43,242 nt of DNA from an uncultured Veillonella sp. (lineage in GTDB: Bacteria > Bacillota > Negativicutes > Veillonellales > Veillonellaceae). The stretch spans positions 1 to 43,242 of the forward strand of contig URPV01000006.1 of the NCBI GenBank assembly GCA_900549805.1, in the 5' to 3' direction. Every line of letters begins with the position of its first letter. Position 1 is the stretch's first letter. Both the position numbers and the translations under genes were made by a program. Positions 23,899 through 32,108 of this stretch are shown here, one piece after another. The notes beneath the pieces are model-generated. The model had not been told where the DNA came from and ran no database searches. It saw only the letters and a list, made by a program, of their open reading frames with translations.

Positions 23899-26800
23899 GT
23901 GGACAGAGGACCAGGCCGCAGCCATTGATTCTCGTAACCAGTCCCTATTGGTAGCCGCCGCAGCGGGGTCCGGTAAAACAGCAGTCCTCACAGAGCGTAT
24001 CATTCAGCGCCTTAAAGATAAGGACCATCCCTTGCAGGTACAGGAGTTATTGGTAACTACCTTTACGAAGGCTTCTGCAGGGGAGATGAAGACTCGGATT
24101 GGGAGTGCCTTGGCTAGCGAACTAAAAAAAGAGGACTTGGACCAAGAGACTCGTAAGCATTTGGAAAATCAACTCAAGCTCTTACCATCGGCTCAAATTT
24201 CTACCCTTCACTCCTTCTGCCAATGGGTCATTCAGTCTTACTTCTACGCTGCTGACATCAACCCTCGGGCCCGTATCGGTAATGATGGGGAGATGGCCCT
24301 TATGCGGTCTGACATCCTCCATGACCTAATCGTAGGGGCTTATGATCGCTTGGCCAAGGACCCTAATGATGATCCCTACCATATCTATGCCTTGGCGGAT
24401 ATGTTTAGTGATGATAAGTCCGATGCTAACTTAGAAGAGTTAGTTTTGGCTATGTATACCTTTGCTATGGCCATGGCAAATCCTAAGAAGTGGCTTTTGG
24501 AGGCCTTAGATGACTACCGGCAAGTCCTAGATAAACCCTTCCTAGAAACCACTTGGGGATCTTACTTCTGGCAGGACATGAAGGAATCTATGGAGGGTGC
24601 TATCAAGCACTTATCGGCTTTGCATGAAATGGTGCAAGGACCTATGGGGATGTCCTTCTACCAGGACCACTACGATGTTCTTAAGGCTAAGTTTGCCCCT
24701 TTTGAGGCCGCTATGGAAGAGGGCTCTTGGGATGCCTTTCAAAGGGCTCTTGTAACCTATGATGGGACTGGTTATAAACAGTTTCGGGAAAATAAGCAAA
24801 CTAAGGCCTTTACTGATGAGGGACTTAAGTCTCAGGCTAAGGTTCATCATAATGAGGTTAAGAATTATTTGGCAGGATTAAAGGAATCCGTCTTTGCCGT
24901 ATCAGAAGCTGCTTGGCGTGAGCAGGTTAAAGACCAGATCCCTGTTTTAGAAGGCTTGATTAATCTAACCTTAGATTTTAAGGCAGCCTATGATAAGGCT
25001 AAGCACGATGGTGGGCTCATGGACTTCAATGACCTAGAGCACCTTTGCCTCAAGATTCTTATTGAGCCTGGAACAGAAGACCAAAAGATACCAGAGCCGT
25101 CACAGGTGGCTAAGGAATTGCAGGACCGTTTTCAAGAAATCATGGTGGATGAATACCAGGATACCTCTGGTGTACAGGAAGCCATTATCAATTTGGTTTC
25201 TCGTGATCGTAACCGCTTCTATGTAGGGGACGTTAAGCAGTCTATCTACTCCTTCCGCATGGCTGATTCGGACTTGTTTATGGGTAAGTATTTGTCCTTC
25301 AAAACCGATCAAGATGGGGATGATTTGGGGCAAGTGACAGAACGGCGGATTGATTTGGCTAAGAACTTCCGGTCGGATAAAAATGTCTTGGCTGTGACTA
25401 ACTTTATTTTCTATCAAATCATGTCAGCCCCTGCGGCTGAGTTGGACTATGGTCTTAAGGAGGCATTAGTACCAGGAAGAGTGGTCAAGAATCCTCCCGA
25501 TGGGTCCGGTGACCTAGGGCAGTGGATTGGTGGTTCTGTAGACCTCCTTTTGGCTGATGTAGCTTCAGCTAAGGCTCGAGGTCAGGTATCAGATGAAACG
25601 GACGAGGATGATTCTGGTGAAACTCCTGAGGCGCAGGATATAGAAATGGCCCTTATCGTCGATGAGATTAAGAAATATACAGCTAAAGACGAAAGCGGTA
25701 GAGCACTTTATACTGTACAGGATAAAGATGGGTCCTTCCGCCCTGTAGAGTATAGAGATATAGCCATTCTCCGCCGGTCCTTGGCCGGTTATGGCAACCG
25801 CTTGGTGGAGGCCCTTCGCAATGCGGGCATTCCCGCCTATGTGGAAGAAAATACAGGTTACTTTGAATCCATGGAGATTCAGTTAATCTTAGCCCTCTTA
25901 CAAATTATTGATAATCCAGAGCAAGACCTCCCTATGGCCGCTGTCTTACGATCCCCTATGGTAGGGCTCACAGCGAATCAAATCGGTCAGATTCGTCTTC
26001 TTGGCAAGACCTCCCTCTGGTCCCTTTTGCCAGATTACCTAACAACCTATGCTAGCCAAGACCCTGATGCTATTGAACTTGTGCATCTCTTTATTGAGCG
26101 CATGAAGGATTGGCGGACCATGGCCCGTCGACAAGGCGCAGCAGACCTTTTATGGAACATTTACCAAGAACTGGACTATGTGAACTATGTATCAGCCTTA
26201 CCTAAGGGCTTAGTCCGCAGGGCTAATGTTTTGGCTCTTTTAGGCCGGGCCCAAGATTTTGAATCATCTGGCTTTAAGGGGCTATTCCGCTTCCTCCGCT
26301 TCGTGGAAAATTTGCGGGATTCCTCCCAAGACTTGGCCGTAGCTAAGGTGCTTTCAGAGGCAGATAACGTAGTCCGTATTATGACCATCCACAAGTCCAA
26401 GGGCTTAGAATTTCCACTGGTCTTCCTATCTGGGGTGCAAAAGAAATTCAATATGCAAGACCTAAATCGGTCCCTCCTACTTCATAAGACGGGAGGCATA
26501 GGACTCAAGGGTTACTACCAGGATTACCGGATTATGTATCCATCCTTAGCCTCCCTCTATAACGCCCAGCTCAAGAAGAATGCTCTCAAGGCAGAAGAGG
26601 AACGAATTCTTTACGTAGCTTTGACACGGGCTCGGGATAAGCTGATTTTGACTGGCACCATTGAGAATAAGGAAAACATAGGTAAATCTAATGGGGCTAA
26701 GGCGTCTGTAGATGAAGCCGATGATACTAAGGTATCTCTAGCTCAATCAAGTGAGAACAAGAACGATACTCCTACATCTAGCCAGGTCCTAACCCTTTCT

Positions 26801-28024
26801 CAAGCTACAGCTGATCGTCTGATTGGCCCAGCTCTGGCTGAGAGTGGGCGCCAACTGCCAAAGGACCTGATTCTATCTGCTAACTCGTACTTAGACTGGA
26901 TTCTTATGGCCTTTGCTCGTCACTTGGAAGGGGGATCCCCTTTACGAGCTTCCCTGGGGGGTGATTCCATGGATCTTGCCCAAGGAGATCGGTTGAATCA
27001 AGCTATCCCTGATCGGAAAAATTCTAAGATTCATGTAGAAATCTTGGATGGCAGTGCCTATCAATTAGCTGATAGAGCCAAGGGGGCGACCGATTCAGAC
27101 TTGGCCTATATTAAGAAGGCTACGAGCCCAGACGGGCAAGGAGCTGAGGGTAACGAAGAGCTACCAGGCACTCGCTACTATAAGGAAGGCCTTCCTAAAG
27201 AGGTTCTAGACCGGTTTAATTTTTCTTATGGTTTTTCCGAGGCTACCCGGACGGCGGCCAAGATTTCTGTATCGGAAATTAAGCGCCGTTTCCAAGAGGC
27301 TGAGGAAGAGGCTAGAGCCCTCAATGCGGATCGTGGCCATGATGGGGACTATGCTTTTGCCGCAATCGACCAGGCGAAGGCTGGAGAGCTTGAAGGATTA
27401 GTAGGGCCAAAGGTATTTGATTCACTAGGTCAATCCAAGATCCTAGACCAAGCCATTGCTAATTCTCCTTTCGGCCGCAAACCTGCCTTTTTAGAAGATT
27501 CTGAAGAAGACCTTATGGCAGGGGCTCATTGGGGTACTCTCATGCATGAAGCTATGCAGTACCTACCCTTGGCAGACTACGACCAAGCTTCCTTGCAGAA
27601 GGCGCTAGATTCTTTGGTAGATAGGGGTTTCTTGCGTTTAGACGAAGTTACTCAATTGGATCAAAGAGCTTTATTAGCCTTCTTCCAGTCTCCTCTAGCT
27701 GACCGGATGCGCCAATCAGACCGAGTGGAACGAGAATTACCTTTCTCTATGCTATATCCAGGCCAATCCGTATATCCTAATCTTGAAGAGGGAGAAGATC
27801 TTTTCCTTCAAGGGATTATCGATAGTTGCTTCTTGGAAGAGGGGGCTTGGGTTTTGGTGGATTACAAGACAGATCGCCTCTATAAAGAAAAAGACTTCGT
27901 AGACCGCTATCATGTGCAATTGGAACTCTATTGTCAAGCGCTAGCTAAGGTGACGGGAATTCCAGTTAAAGAAGCGTACATTTATAGCTTCCGGTTGGGA
28001 AAGGCTATTCCTGTAGAGATATAA
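23888..28024 (+). CDS. addA: AddA helicase-nuclease subunit
   Basis: 1378-residue UvrD/RecB-type helicase with C-terminal nuclease. Q motif WTEDQAAAID, Walker A AAAGSGKTAVL (K30), Walker B VDEYQDT (D421, E422), QSIYSFRMAD, MTIHKSKGLEFP and ALTRARDKL are visible. The nuclease motif VDYKTD has D1325 and K1327. It is longer than the B. subtilis protein (about 1230), partly through a hydrophilic, Lys/Asp/Ser-rich low-complexity insertion after the ALTRARDKL motif (about residues 921-970) and an acidic loop near 575. AAGGAGG at 23873-23879 places the start at ATG 23888 rather than GTG 23879. It works as a heterodimer with AddB. Confidence 0.96.
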   Translation: MATKWTEDQAAAIDSRNQSLLVAAAAGSGKTAVLTERIIQRLKDKDHPLQVQELLVTTFTKASAGEMKTRIGSALASELKKEDLDQETRKHLENQLKLLPSAQISTLHSFCQWVIQSYFYAADINPRARIGNDGEMALMRSDILHDLIVGAYDRLAKDPNDDPYHIYALADMFSDDKSDANLEELVLAMYTFAMAMANPKKWLLEALDDYRQVLDKPFLETTWGSYFWQDMKESMEGAIKHLSALHEMVQGPMGMSFYQDHYDVLKAKFAPFEAAMEEGSWDAFQRALVTYDGTGYKQFRENKQTKAFTDEGLKSQAKVHHNEVKNYLAGLKESVFAVSEAAWREQVKDQIPVLEGLINLTLDFKAAYDKAKHDGGLMDFNDLEHLCLKILIEPGTEDQKIPEPSQVAKELQDRFQEIMVDEYQDTSGVQEAIINLVSRDRNRFYVGDVKQSIYSFRMADSDLFMGKYLSFKTDQDGDDLGQVTERRIDLAKNFRSDKNVLAVTNFIFYQIMSAPAAELDYGLKEALVPGRVVKNPPDGSGDLGQWIGGSVDLLLADVASAKARGQVSDETDEDDSGETPEAQDIEMALIVDEIKKYTAKDESGRALYTVQDKDGSFRPVEYRDIAILRRSLAGYGNRLVEALRNAGIPAYVEENTGYFESMEIQLILALLQIIDNPEQDLPMAAVLRSPMVGLTANQIGQIRLLGKTSLWSLLPDYLTTYASQDPDAIELVHLFIERMKDWRTMARRQGAADLLWNIYQELDYVNYVSALPKGLVRRANVLALLGRAQDFESSGFKGLFRFLRFVENLRDSSQDLAVAKVLSEADNVVRIMTIHKSKGLEFPLVFLSGVQKKFNMQDLNRSLLLHKTGGIGLKGYYQDYRIMYPSLASLYNAQLKKNALKAEEERILYVALTRARDKLILTGTIENKENIGKSNGAKASVDEADDTKVSLAQSSENKNDTPTSSQVLTLSQATADRLIGPALAESGRQLPKDLILSANSYLDWILMAFARHLEGGSPLRASLGGDSMDLAQGDRLNQAIPDRKNSKIHVEILDGSAYQLADRAKGATDSDLAYIKKATSPDGQGAEGNEELPGTRYYKEGLPKEVLDRFNFSYGFSEATRTAAKISVSEIKRRFQEAEEEARALNADRGHDGDYAFAAIDQAKAGELEGLVGPKVFDSLGQSKILDQAIANSPFGRKPAFLEDSEEDLMAGAHWGTLMHEAMQYLPLADYDQASLQKALDSLVDRGFLRLDEVTQLDQRALLAFFQSPLADRMRQSDRVERELPFSMLYPGQSVYPNLEEGEDLFLQGIIDSCFLEEGAWVLVDYKTDRLYKEKDFVDRYHVQLELYCQALAKVTGIPVKEAYIYSFRLGKAIPVEI

Positions 28025-28039
28025 CCATTGAGTATAATT

Positions 28040-28075
28040 ACAAAAGAGACGACCTTTAAAGGTCGTCTCTTTTGT
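28040..28075 (+). terminator. Long palindromic terminator after addA
   Basis: A near-loopless 36-bp palindrome centred at 28057/28058, with GAGACGACCTTT/AAAGGTCGTCTC as core and A- and T-rich outer arms. It can end transcription in either direction. Confidence 0.88.
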
Positions 28076-28087
28076 TTGATAGGGTAT

Positions 28088-28122
28088 AGAAAAAAGCCCC
28101 CGCATATGCGGAGGCCTTTTTC
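28088..28122 (-). terminator. Second terminator, facing the lipid kinase gene
   Basis: GCCCCCGC-ATAT-GCGGAGGC stem with A-run on the left and T-run on the right, 13 of 15 pairs. It probably stops the convergent minus-strand lipid kinase transcript. Between it and 28253 the sequence is AT-rich, with an isolated TATAAT at 28160-28165 and no gene. Confidence 0.75.
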
Positions 28123-28253
28123 TTTGAGAGTGTGTATTTGTGTGTTTAAAAGGGATGTCTATAATATACACAGGACATATAACGAAACAAGTTATAAATT
28201 ATAAATAATTAATAAACTTTGTTATCTTATTACTTATGGGTAGACAATAAAGC

Positions 28254-29174
28254 TTACTTTTTGGAATTCTTTCTATGGCCAATAGGGGCATATACCTTAA
28301 GGGCTTGGGGTAATACTTCCAAGTCCACTGGCAGGTAAGGTCCCTTGTCGCCATCCATATTGGTAGGTAGATCATCTACGGTGCTGAGCAATTCGATGCG
28401 GGCTTTTTTTACGGTTAGAATTTTAGCATATTTAGACTTGTAAATGGAGCCAGACATGATAAGAGGCAGGACGGAAAGTATATCTAGGATAAAGTATTCT
28501 TTAAAGATGACAATCCGCATATAGCCATCGTCTACAGCGGCAGGGGGCATGAATTTTTCAAAGGAAGAGACTACATTGGTTAGGAGGGCCAAAACCAGTG
28601 GGGATTTAACCACAAAGTCCTCGCCTTGGTCCGTGATGATGCGGTAGGCGAAGTCCTTGGTGGTAAAGAGGGCTTGACCAGCTCGTAAGAAGTAGGCCAG
28701 AGGACCTAGCGCTCGTTTTTCCTTGATGGATACTTCTTCGATGACCTTAGGGATGACGCCAGCTGCTATGTTATTACAGAAGAACTTATTATTGCAGCGG
28801 CCCACATCGATGCGCCGAATGTTGTCGTGATTAATGCGGTGGATAGCTGCTAAAGGATGACGAGGAATGCCCAAGGCTCGGGCCATATCGTTAACCGTCC
28901 CTACAGGGATAAAGCCAAAGTTAACCTTAAAGCCCCCTTGGGCTACGCCGTTCATGGTTTCATTGACGGTACCATCACCACCCATACAAAAAACGGCATC
29001 GAAATCATGGTCGCTGGCATCTTTTGCAAAGCGAGTTGCATCTCCTTCGCCTTCCGTATACTTAACTTCTACGTGGTCGAAGAGGGTGCCTAATTTCATT
29101 TGTAAGTCCATGACATACTTACGGGCAGCACCGCCACCAGACGATGGATTCACAACAACTAAACAACGGCTCAT
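28254..29174 (-). CDS. YegS/DagK/BmrU-family lipid kinase
   Basis: 306-residue soluble or membrane-associated kinase with the diacylglycerol kinase catalytic domain. NPSSGGGAARK is at residues 9-19, the nucleotide-binding GGDGTVNE around 65-72 and PVGTVNDMARALG around 91-103. The C-terminal part ends with a beta-rich domain including NMDGDKGPYLP. Family members phosphorylate diacylglycerol or similar lipids, feeding phosphatidate into phospholipid synthesis or recycling; the exact lipid is not predictable. GAGGAG on the minus strand lies 9-10 nt before ATG 29174. Monocistronic. Confidence 0.9.
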   Translation of the reverse strand: MSRCLVVVNPSSGGGAARKYVMDLQMKLGTLFDHVEVKYTEGEGDATRFAKDASDHDFDAVFCMGGDGTVNETMNGVAQGGFKVNFGFIPVGTVNDMARALGIPRHPLAAIHRINHDNIRRIDVGRCNNKFFCNNIAAGVIPKVIEEVSIKEKRALGPLAYFLRAGQALFTTKDFAYRIITDQGEDFVVKSPLVLALLTNVVSSFEKFMPPAAVDDGYMRIVIFKEYFILDILSVLPLIMSGSIYKSKYAKILTVKKARIELLSTVDDLPTNMDGDKGPYLPVDLEVLPQALKVYAPIGHRKNSKK

Positions 29175-29212
29175 GAGAGCATCTCCTCATCTCTTGCTAT
29201 GCGAGAACAGAA

Positions 29213-29241
29213 TTGACACTAGAATAGGCGTCAACTATACT
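29213..29241 (+). promoter_or_regulatory. Sigma-A promoter of gntR-family gene
   Basis: TTGACA (29213-29218), 17-nt spacer, TATACT (29236-29241), near consensus. The -35 is one arm of TTGAC...GTCAA (29213-29234). Predicted +1 near 29248 leaves a 120-nt leader containing two inverted repeats. Confidence 0.8.
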
Positions 29242-29250
29242 TAAGTTAAT

Positions 29251-29269
29251 TATAGGGCTATTGCCCCTA
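29251..29269 (+). promoter_or_regulatory. GGGC-N4-GCCC operator-like repeat (copy 1)
   Basis: TATAGGGCTATTGCCCCTA, just past the predicted start of the gntR-family gene. An almost identical 19-mer occurs at 30479-30497 upstream of the XRE gene. Confidence 0.45.
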
Positions 29270-29301
29270 GGTATTATATTATACTTTGTATTTTCTATTC
29301 A

Positions 29302-29316
29302 TGAAAGTACCTTTCA
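29302..29316 (+). promoter_or_regulatory. Palindrome TGAAAG-TAC-CTTTCA
   Basis: Perfect 6-3-6 inverted repeat in the leader of the gntR-family gene, 51 nt before its start. A possible autoregulatory operator; GntR/FadR-type dimers bind sites of this size. Confidence 0.45.
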
Positions 29317-29366
29317 CAAGAGAGAAATACATTCCACAATAAAAGTGTGTAAATAGGAGTCTAATT

Positions 29367-30071
29367 ATGGACGATAATGAGGTCTATCAATTTTCCCGTA
29401 GTGAAACTATGGGACGTTTACCCCTCAGTGAACAAGTCTATTTGACCCTCAAGGAAGCGATTTTGAGAGGTAAGGTAAAACCGGGTGTGAAGCTCAATGA
29501 AGTGGCTATTGCAGATCAAATGGAAGTATCTGCTACGCCAGTACGGGAGGCTTTCCGCAAGTTGGCTAAGGATAACCTAGTTGTGATTAAACCTTGGAAG
29601 GGAGTCCGGGTTAAAGGGTATACAGCGGAAGAGATTGTAGCTATGTACCAGTGCCGGGAAGTCATGGAGGGTTTGGGAGCCCGCCTTTGCGCAGAACATG
29701 CGACGGAAGAACAGGTGGAAGAGCTCAAGGGTCTTTGCCAAAAAATGCACAGCATGGCAGATCCGGAAGAACGGGTTGAAGTTAATTCAACCTTCCATAG
29801 CCTTATTGCAACTTACTCGGGCAATGAAAAAGTGGTGGACTACTTGAGCGATTTCCGGGAAATGGTCAACCGGGATATGTACATTTCTACTATGGACTTG
29901 GGGCGGACTAATTCCTGTGATGCAGAACATGATCAAATCGTGGCGGCTATTGCTAATCATGATGGGGAAAAAGCAGAAAGCCTCATGCGGACTCATATCC
30001 GCAATGCCTTTGTATTTAAGAATGCTCACGCAGAACTTAGAAAAAAACAATTTGGACAAGAAACACTATAG
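29367..30071 (+). CDS. GntR-family transcriptional regulator (FadR/FCD subfamily)
   Basis: 234-residue regulator. The N-terminal winged helix-turn-helix has LSEQVYLTLKEAILRGKVKP, LNEVAIADQMEVSATPVREA and a wing (KPWKGVRVKG), residues about 18-84. The C-terminal all-helical FCD ligand domain follows, with metal-binding-type acidic and His residues (EHDQIV, MRTHIRNAF). FCD members usually sense carboxylates or sugar acids; the ligand is unknown and no metabolic operon is adjacent. AGGAG at 29355-29359 precedes ATG 29367. Confidence 0.92.
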   Translation: MDDNEVYQFSRSETMGRLPLSEQVYLTLKEAILRGKVKPGVKLNEVAIADQMEVSATPVREAFRKLAKDNLVVIKPWKGVRVKGYTAEEIVAMYQCREVMEGLGARLCAEHATEEQVEELKGLCQKMHSMADPEERVEVNSTFHSLIATYSGNEKVVDYLSDFREMVNRDMYISTMDLGRTNSCDAEHDQIVAAIANHDGEKAESLMRTHIRNAFVFKNAHAELRKKQFGQETL

Positions 30072-30083
30072 GCTACTATGAAA

Positions 30084-30120
30084 AATAGTCCCTCCACTAA
30101 TGCTCAGTGGAGGGACTATT
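30084..30120. terminator. Bidirectional terminator between gntR and xre genes
   Basis: AATAGTCCCTCCACT (30084-30098) pairs perfectly with 30106-30120 over a 7-nt loop, between two convergent genes. Confidence 0.9.
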
Positions 30121-30131
30121 CTTGTATGAGG

Positions 30132-30440
30132 CTACATGAAGGCTCTACGGGCCTGTGCTATCTTGTTGCGTATATCCATACGGACTAGGTCTTCTGGATC
30201 CTGGGTGAGAATCTGAATAGGGTCCTTATTAAGGCCACGACATATGGCGAAGAAAAGGTCTAGGGATAGACCGGCTAAGCACTGGCCGCTTTCAATCTTA
30301 GCTATATAAGAGGCGCTGATACCGGTCACTTGGCCTAATTCCTTCTGGGTTAGGCCCAAGAGGCGGCGACAATAGCTGATCTTTTCTCCGATTCGTTGGA
30401 ATTCTTGACTATCTAGTGCTATCTCTTTACTACTCGACAT
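30132..30440 (-). CDS. Small XRE-family (Cro/CI-type HTH) regulator
   Basis: 102-residue DNA-binding protein. IGEKISYCRRLLGLTQKELG followed by GISASYIAKIESGQ is a textbook XRE helix-turn-helix (about residues 17-66). The short C-terminal tail (DPEDLVRMDIRNKIAQARR) has no recognisable sensor domain. AAGGAGG lies 8 nt before the start on the minus strand. Targets unknown; the palindromes between it and crcB are plausible sites. Confidence 0.88.
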   Translation of the reverse strand: MSSSKEIALDSQEFQRIGEKISYCRRLLGLTQKELGQVTGISASYIAKIESGQCLAGLSLDLFFAICRGLNKDPIQILTQDPEDLVRMDIRNKIAQARRAFM

Positions 30441-30478
30441 GGGATATTCCTCCTTTAAAACAGAAACCTTGCTTTCAG

Positions 30479-30497
30479 TATAGGGCGATAGCCCCTA
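30479..30497 (-). promoter_or_regulatory. GGGC-N4-GCCC operator-like repeat (copy 2)
   Basis: TATAGGGCGATAGCCCCTA on the plus strand. On the minus strand it abuts the TATACT -10 of the XRE gene, so it lies within the promoter spacer. It matches copy 1 at 29251-29269 in 17 of 19 positions. Confidence 0.5.
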
Positions 30498-30505
30498 AAA
30501 AGCTA

Positions 30506-30521
30506 AGGTCATATATGACCT
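30506..30521. promoter_or_regulatory. Palindrome AGGTCATA-TATGACCT
   Basis: Perfect 16-bp palindrome between the divergent XRE and crcB genes, upstream of both promoters. Candidate dimer-binding operator, possibly of the XRE protein. Confidence 0.55.
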
Positions 30522-30551
30522 AAGAATTCCATAGGTTTTTATGGACCCCAG

Positions 30552-30560
30552 TGTTACAAT
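30552..30560 (+). promoter_or_regulatory. Extended -10 of crcB
   Basis: TGTTACAAT (TG, 1 nt, TACAAT), 48 nt before the crcB ATG. No good -35. No fluoride-riboswitch consensus was recognised in the leader. Confidence 0.5.
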
Positions 30561-30608
30561 GCTAGATGTAGACTAAATTAGATTAGGTTGGACAAAGGTT
30601 TTTACACT

Positions 30609-30986
30609 ATGGATAAAGTACTTGTTATCGCTCTAGGGGGGGCCTTAGGAGCCCTCATCCGGGTATATAGCGGCGAGTGGATTATGGCCCGTTTGCCTGG
30701 TGATTTTCCTTATGGGACTATGGTGGTTAACTGCCTAGGAGCCCTGTTAATTGGCCTTTTTCTAGGCCTCTTTATGGAGCATTCCGAATGGCCAGCCTGG
30801 GCCAAGTATCTCTTGGTTGGTGGGGGGCTCGGAGCCTTCACTACATTTTCTACCTTTGCCTTTGAACTCTTACAGCTGCTTATGGATGGAGCCTATATAG
30901 GAGCTCTTGCCTATGGGGGGATTCAGTTGGTAGGTGGTCTTTTTGTATGTTATGTGGGCCTTGTATTAGCCCGTCTTTTAGCTTAA
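30609..30986 (+). CDS. crcB: CrcB/Fluc fluoride channel
   Basis: 125-residue four-helix membrane protein that exports fluoride as a dual-topology dimer. GGALGALIRVYSGE, NCLGALLIGLFLG and GGGLGAFTTFSTFAFE (with the phenylalanine-box and TTFST pore residues) are diagnostic. The frame extends to TTG 30588, but family length and the MDKVLVIALGG start favour ATG 30609, with AAGG at about 10-nt spacing. A single full-length copy could form a homodimer. Next gene starts 12 nt downstream. Confidence 0.93.
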   Translation: MDKVLVIALGGALGALIRVYSGEWIMARLPGDFPYGTMVVNCLGALLIGLFLGLFMEHSEWPAWAKYLLVGGGLGAFTTFSTFAFELLQLLMDGAYIGALAYGGIQLVGGLFVCYVGLVLARLLA

Positions 30987-30998
30987 GGAGGGCCTCAT

Positions 30999-31982
30999 AT
31001 GAAAGAAATAAAAACCAGCCAGGCTGTGGGTCAGGTACTTTGTCACGATATCGTCCGCATTGTGATTGGTCAAACTAAGGAAACCGCTTTTAAGAGGGGC
31101 CATATCATCCGCCAAGAGGATGTAGAAGCCCTTTTACAATTGGGTAAAGACCACATTTTTGTCATGGAAGAGGGCGATAAGGACCTTCTCCACGAGGAGG
31201 ATGTAGCGCGAGCCCTCTACCAAATCGCAGGAGGGGCTAATATGCATGCGTCAGACGTGAACCAAGGCCGTATTGATGCCATCGCTGATTGTGATGGTCT
31301 CCTCAAGGTGGATGTGGATCTCTTACATGAGATTAATAGCATTGGTCAACTGACCATCGTTACTAAGTTCACCAATAGCCCTGTGAAAGTAGGACAAAAG
31401 CTGGCTGGCATGCGATGTATCCCCCTCATGCTGAACAAGAAGGAAGTGGACCAGGCCCTAGCCTTGGCAGGGAATAGAAAGGTCTTAGCAATCAAGCCCT
31501 TTGTTCGCAAGACCATTGGCTTGGTTGTCACCGGATCCGAGGTATTTCAAGGCCGCATTAAAGATGCCTTTACACCCATTATTAAGGAACGCGCAGCAGC
31601 TTATGGTATGGAGGTAATCGCCCAGAAAACGGTGCCAGATGATACGGAGCAAATCGTAGAGGCTATTGAAAGCCTTAAAGCACAAGGGGTAGATGCCATT
31701 TTCTGTACAGGTGGTATGTCTGTGGATCCAGACGATTTAACACCGGGTGCTATCGCTCGCTTTGCTGATCGAGTAGTCACCTATGGCCTTCCTGTCTTGC
31801 CAGGTTCTATGGTCTGCATTGCCTATGCGCAAGATGGGACCCCTGTTTTGGGTTTACCTGGAGGTGTTCTCTTCTCTTCACCAACCGCCTTTGATGCCCT
31901 TCTTCCTCGGGTAGCAGCAGATGACCCTATTAGCAAGGAAGAGTGCATAGCTATGGGACATGGTGGGTTTATGGGCAAGTAA
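30999..31982 (+). CDS. MoeA-like molybdopterin-binding protein
   Basis: 327-residue protein. The N-terminal half resembles MoeA-related proteins (TSQAVGQVLCHDIVRI, FKRGHIIRQEDVEALLQLG). The C-terminal half is a MoCF/CinA-type molybdopterin-binding domain with GLVVTGSEVFQGRIKD, FCTGGMSVDPDDLTPGAI and LPVLPGSMVCIAY. Such proteins are common in anaerobic Firmicutes, often near molybdenum hydroxylases, and may act in cofactor delivery; they are shorter than true MoeA (about 400). No other molybdenum gene is in view. AAGGAGG precedes ATG 30999, and the gene is 12 nt after crcB. Confidence 0.85.
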   Translation: MKEIKTSQAVGQVLCHDIVRIVIGQTKETAFKRGHIIRQEDVEALLQLGKDHIFVMEEGDKDLLHEEDVARALYQIAGGANMHASDVNQGRIDAIADCDGLLKVDVDLLHEINSIGQLTIVTKFTNSPVKVGQKLAGMRCIPLMLNKKEVDQALALAGNRKVLAIKPFVRKTIGLVVTGSEVFQGRIKDAFTPIIKERAAAYGMEVIAQKTVPDDTEQIVEAIESLKAQGVDAIFCTGGMSVDPDDLTPGAIARFADRVVTYGLPVLPGSMVCIAYAQDGTPVLGLPGGVLFSSPTAFDALLPRVAADDPISKEECIAMGHGGFMGK

Positions 31983-32035
31983 GGTCCTAGACCTATAACC
32001 CTATAAATTAGTGCAGTTAATTTTGGGGATATATA

Positions 32036-32081
32036 AAAAAGCCTACCAATTCTGTTTACGAACAGAATTGGTAGGCTTTTT
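32036..32081. terminator. Bidirectional 21-bp terminator
   Basis: A perfect stem (32036-32056 with 32061-32081) around TACG, with A-run and T-run flanks, between the convergent molybdopterin gene and the minus-strand operon. Confidence 0.95.
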
Positions 32082-32108
32082 ATTTTATAGATTGATTAGT
32101 CTGCAAGC

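Noticed and set aside
28138..28165. Plus-strand promoter and small RNA between addA and the lipid kinase gene
   Set aside because: Only an isolated TATAAT with poor -35 in AT-rich sequence and no terminator of its own.
30440..30608. Fluoride riboswitch before crcB
   Set aside because: The conserved GGNGAUGG...CCGAUG...-type elements are not visible; palindromes there look like protein operators.
30588..30608. TTG start for crcB seven codons upstream
   Set aside because: No ribosome site at proper distance, and family N-termini begin near ATG 30609.
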